From contig JABDLH010000303.1 in the NCBI GenBank assembly GCA_013003145.1, forward strand, positions 1-14,575: DNA of 14,575 nucleotides. Reading direction: 5' to 3'. Both the position numbers and the translations under genes were made by a program. Positions 13,413 through 14,575 of this stretch are shown in pieces (positions within the stretch are counted from its first letter, which is position 1; each line of letters opens with the position of its first letter). The notes beneath the pieces are model-generated. The model saw only the letters and a list, made by a program, of their open reading frames with translations. It did no database searches and had not been told where the DNA came from. Source of the DNA: Flavobacteriaceae bacterium. GTDB taxonomy: Bacteria; Bacteroidota; Bacteroidia; Flavobacteriales; Flavobacteriaceae.

Positions 13413-13730
13413 ATGACCAATAATGACATACTGAAAAAGCTGAGGGTTGCCCTGAGCCTGAGGGACGACGAGATCGTATCTATTTTAGAACTGGTGGATT
13501 TCAGGATCTCTAAGAGCGAGATTGGCGCCTTTTGCCGCAGGGAAGATCATCCCAAATTCAAAGAATGCGGTGACCAGGTGTTGCGAAATTTCCTGAACGG
13601 ACTTGTTCTCTTCCTTAGGGGTCCCAGGGAAAATCCAAAGGATCCTAAAAAAGTCCGGGAACAGATCCGGCAAAAAGGTAAGGATACCGCACCAAAATCT
13701 TCTGAAGATGGTAATAGCGGACAGGCATAA
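13413..13730 (+). CDS. DUF1456 family protein, single-repeat form
   Basis: A 105-residue soluble protein. Residues 1-70 (MTNNDILKKLRVALSLRDDE, then GAFCRREDHPKF and CGDQVLRNFLNGLVLFLRG) match one unit of DUF1456. E. coli YehS has two such units in about 156 residues; this protein has one, closest to the second unit, which shares the VLKKLRIAFSL and ECGDQFLRYFL patterns. Residues 71-105 are a charged, probably disordered tail rich in Lys, Asp, Ser and Gly. The family's function is unknown; a role in nucleic-acid binding has been guessed but is not shown here. ATG 13413 follows an A-run and GAGC, a weak ribosome site. A strong terminator begins right at the stop codon. It diverges from the TerB-like gene and converges on sucC. 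Confidence 0.8.
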   Translation: MTNNDILKKLRVALSLRDDEIVSILELVDFRISKSEIGAFCRREDHPKFKECGDQVLRNFLNGLVLFLRGPRENPKDPKKVREQIRQKGKDTAPKSSEDGNSGQA

Positions 13731-13761
13731 AAAAAGGTGGCAATAGAATTGCCACCTTTTT
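13731..13761. terminator. Strong bidirectional intrinsic terminator
   Basis: AAAAAGGTGGCAA (13731-13743) and TTGCCACCTTTTT (13749-13761) form a perfect 13-bp stem with a 5-base loop TAGAA. A-runs and T-runs flank it on both sides, so it ends transcription from the DUF1456 gene on the plus strand and from sucC on the minus strand. It starts directly after the DUF1456 stop and lies 21 bases past the sucC stop. Confidence 0.93.
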
Positions 13762-13782
13762 CATTATATACTAAAATGGCTT

Positions 13783-14575
13783 TTAGGCCAATACTTCTTT
13801 CACTTTATCTGCAGCTTCCTGGAACTGTACAGCTGAGTGTACAGCCAAGCCGGAATTATCAATGATCTCCTTGGCCATTTCCGCATTGGTTCCCTGCAGC
13901 CTTACAATGATCGGCACCTTAATGGCGTCTCCCATATTCTTATAGGCATCCACTACCCCTTGGGCTACACGGTCACAACGAACGATACCTCCGAAGATGT
14001 TGATCAGGATTGCTTTGACATTAGTATCCTTAAGGATGATACGGAAAGCTTCCTCTACCCTTTTGGCATCGGCAGTTCCCCCTACATCAAGGAAGTTGGC
14101 CGGTTCTCCACCCGCCATTTTGATAAGGTCCATGGTCGCCATAGCTAATCCTGCCCCGTTCACCATACAACCGACATTTCCGTCGAGATCTACATAGTTA
14201 AGGCCTACAGCACGAGCTTCTACTTCGATAGGATTTTCCTCTCGAAGGTCTCTCATCTCTGCATATTGCTTTCTACGGAACAAGGCGTTATCGTCTATAG
14301 ATACCTTGGCATCTACCGCCATGATCTTATCGTCAGATGTCTTTAAGACCGGGTTAATCTCGAATAGACTGGAGTCACTCTGATCGTAAGCTTTGTAAAG
14401 GGAAGTAACAAATTTTGTCATTTCCTTGAAAGCTGTCCCGGACAAGCCCAGGTTGAAAGCGATCTTACGCGCCTGGAAAGGCATCAATCCTGTAGCAGGA
14501 TCAATTTCCTCGGTAAAGATCAGGTGAGGTGTATTCTCGGCAACGGTCTCTATATCCATCCCACCTTCGGTAGAA
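13783..14575 (-). CDS. sucC: Succinyl-CoA synthetase (ADP/GDP-forming) beta subunit, C-terminal part
   Basis: TCA-cycle enzyme subunit that, with SucD, interconverts succinyl-CoA plus ADP (or GDP) and phosphate with succinate, CoA and ATP (or GTP) in the cytoplasm. About 264 of the usual 390-400 residues are present. The frame stays open to the window edge: before the Met at 14559 come Ser-Thr-Glu-Gly-Gly, the conserved STEGG loop, so that Met is internal. Visible marks are the end of the ATP-grasp domain with LFEINPV (metal and nucleotide site), then the CoA-ligase domain with GNVGCMVNGAGLAMATMD, FLDVGG and NIFGGIVRCD. The last is the loop that contacts the phosphohistidine path and the succinate site. 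It ends FQEAADKVKEVLA. A terminator follows the stop. No sucD is visible on the downstream side, so it is either upstream or elsewhere. Confidence 0.97.
   Translation of the reverse strand, partial: STEGGMDIETVAENTPHLIFTEEIDPATGLMPFQARKIAFNLGLSGTAFKEMTKFVTSLYKAYDQSDSSLFEINPVLKTSDDKIMAVDAKVSIDDNALFRRKQYAEMRDLREENPIEVEARAVGLNYVDLDGNVGCMVNGAGLAMATMDLIKMAGGEPANFLDVGGTADAKRVEEAFRIILKDTNVKAILINIFGGIVRCDRVAQGVVDAYKNMGDAIKVPIIVRLQGTNAEMAKEIIDNSGLAVHSAVQFQEAADKVKEVLA

Noticed and set aside
1..14575. tRNA, rRNA, CRISPR, prophage or integration sites
   Set aside because: No cloverleaf, rRNA segment, regularly spaced repeats, integrase or attachment-like direct repeats could be recognised by reading.

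Overview
The window reads as chromosomal DNA of a marine-type member of the Bacteroidota, most likely family Flavobacteriaceae. The reasons are a secreted protein with a type IX secretion (T9SS, gliding-associated) C-terminal domain, the flavobacterial form of several house-keeping genes (CCA-adding enzyme tail, 8-helix CtaA, NdpA-like protein, single-repeat DUF1456 protein), signal peptides ending just before Gln, mostly weak Shine-Dalgarno sites, and two TAnnTTTG -7-like boxes. I cannot name the genus. I see no integrase, transposase, CRISPR array, tRNA or rRNA, and base use looks even throughout, so this is ordinary core chromosome rather than an island.

Layout. 1-342 (+): tail of a CCA tRNA nucleotidyltransferase, cut by the window edge. 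394-1422 (+): heme A synthase. 1450-1944 (+): pRiA4b ORF-3/IS1096-passenger-like protein. 2021-3079 (+): NdpA-type nucleoid-associated protein. Converging on it is 3097-4182 (-), a conserved hypothetical in which I see kinase-fold-like motifs. Divergent from that, 4270-5163 and 5174-6007 (+) form a two-gene ABC-2 exporter. 6103-7845 (+): T9SS-sorted surface or secreted protein with three Cys-framed beta repeats. 7905-9893 (+): UvrB. 10026-12206 (+): exported prolyl oligopeptidase. 12308-12736 (-): small heat-shock protein. 12877-13278 (-): TerB-like protein. 13413-13730 (+): single-repeat DUF1456 protein. 13783-14575 (-): C-terminal two thirds of the succinyl-CoA synthetase beta subunit, cut by the window edge.

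How the parts fit. The only clear multi-gene functional unit is the ABC exporter. The rest are independent functions: tRNA maturation, cytochrome oxidase cofactor synthesis, nucleotide excision repair, extracytoplasmic peptide breakdown, protein folding stress and the TCA cycle. Convergent pairs are separated by hairpins at 12213-12234 and 13731-13761. No intergenic gap exceeds 140 bases. The most structured gap is 12737-12876, upstream of the heat-shock gene. It holds an 11-bp perfect inverted repeat, a 15-bp dyad and a terminator-like hairpin.

I did not find a convincing new multi-gene system. The best leads are the kinase-like motifs in the hypothetical protein at 3097-4182 and the repeat structure in front of the heat-shock gene.
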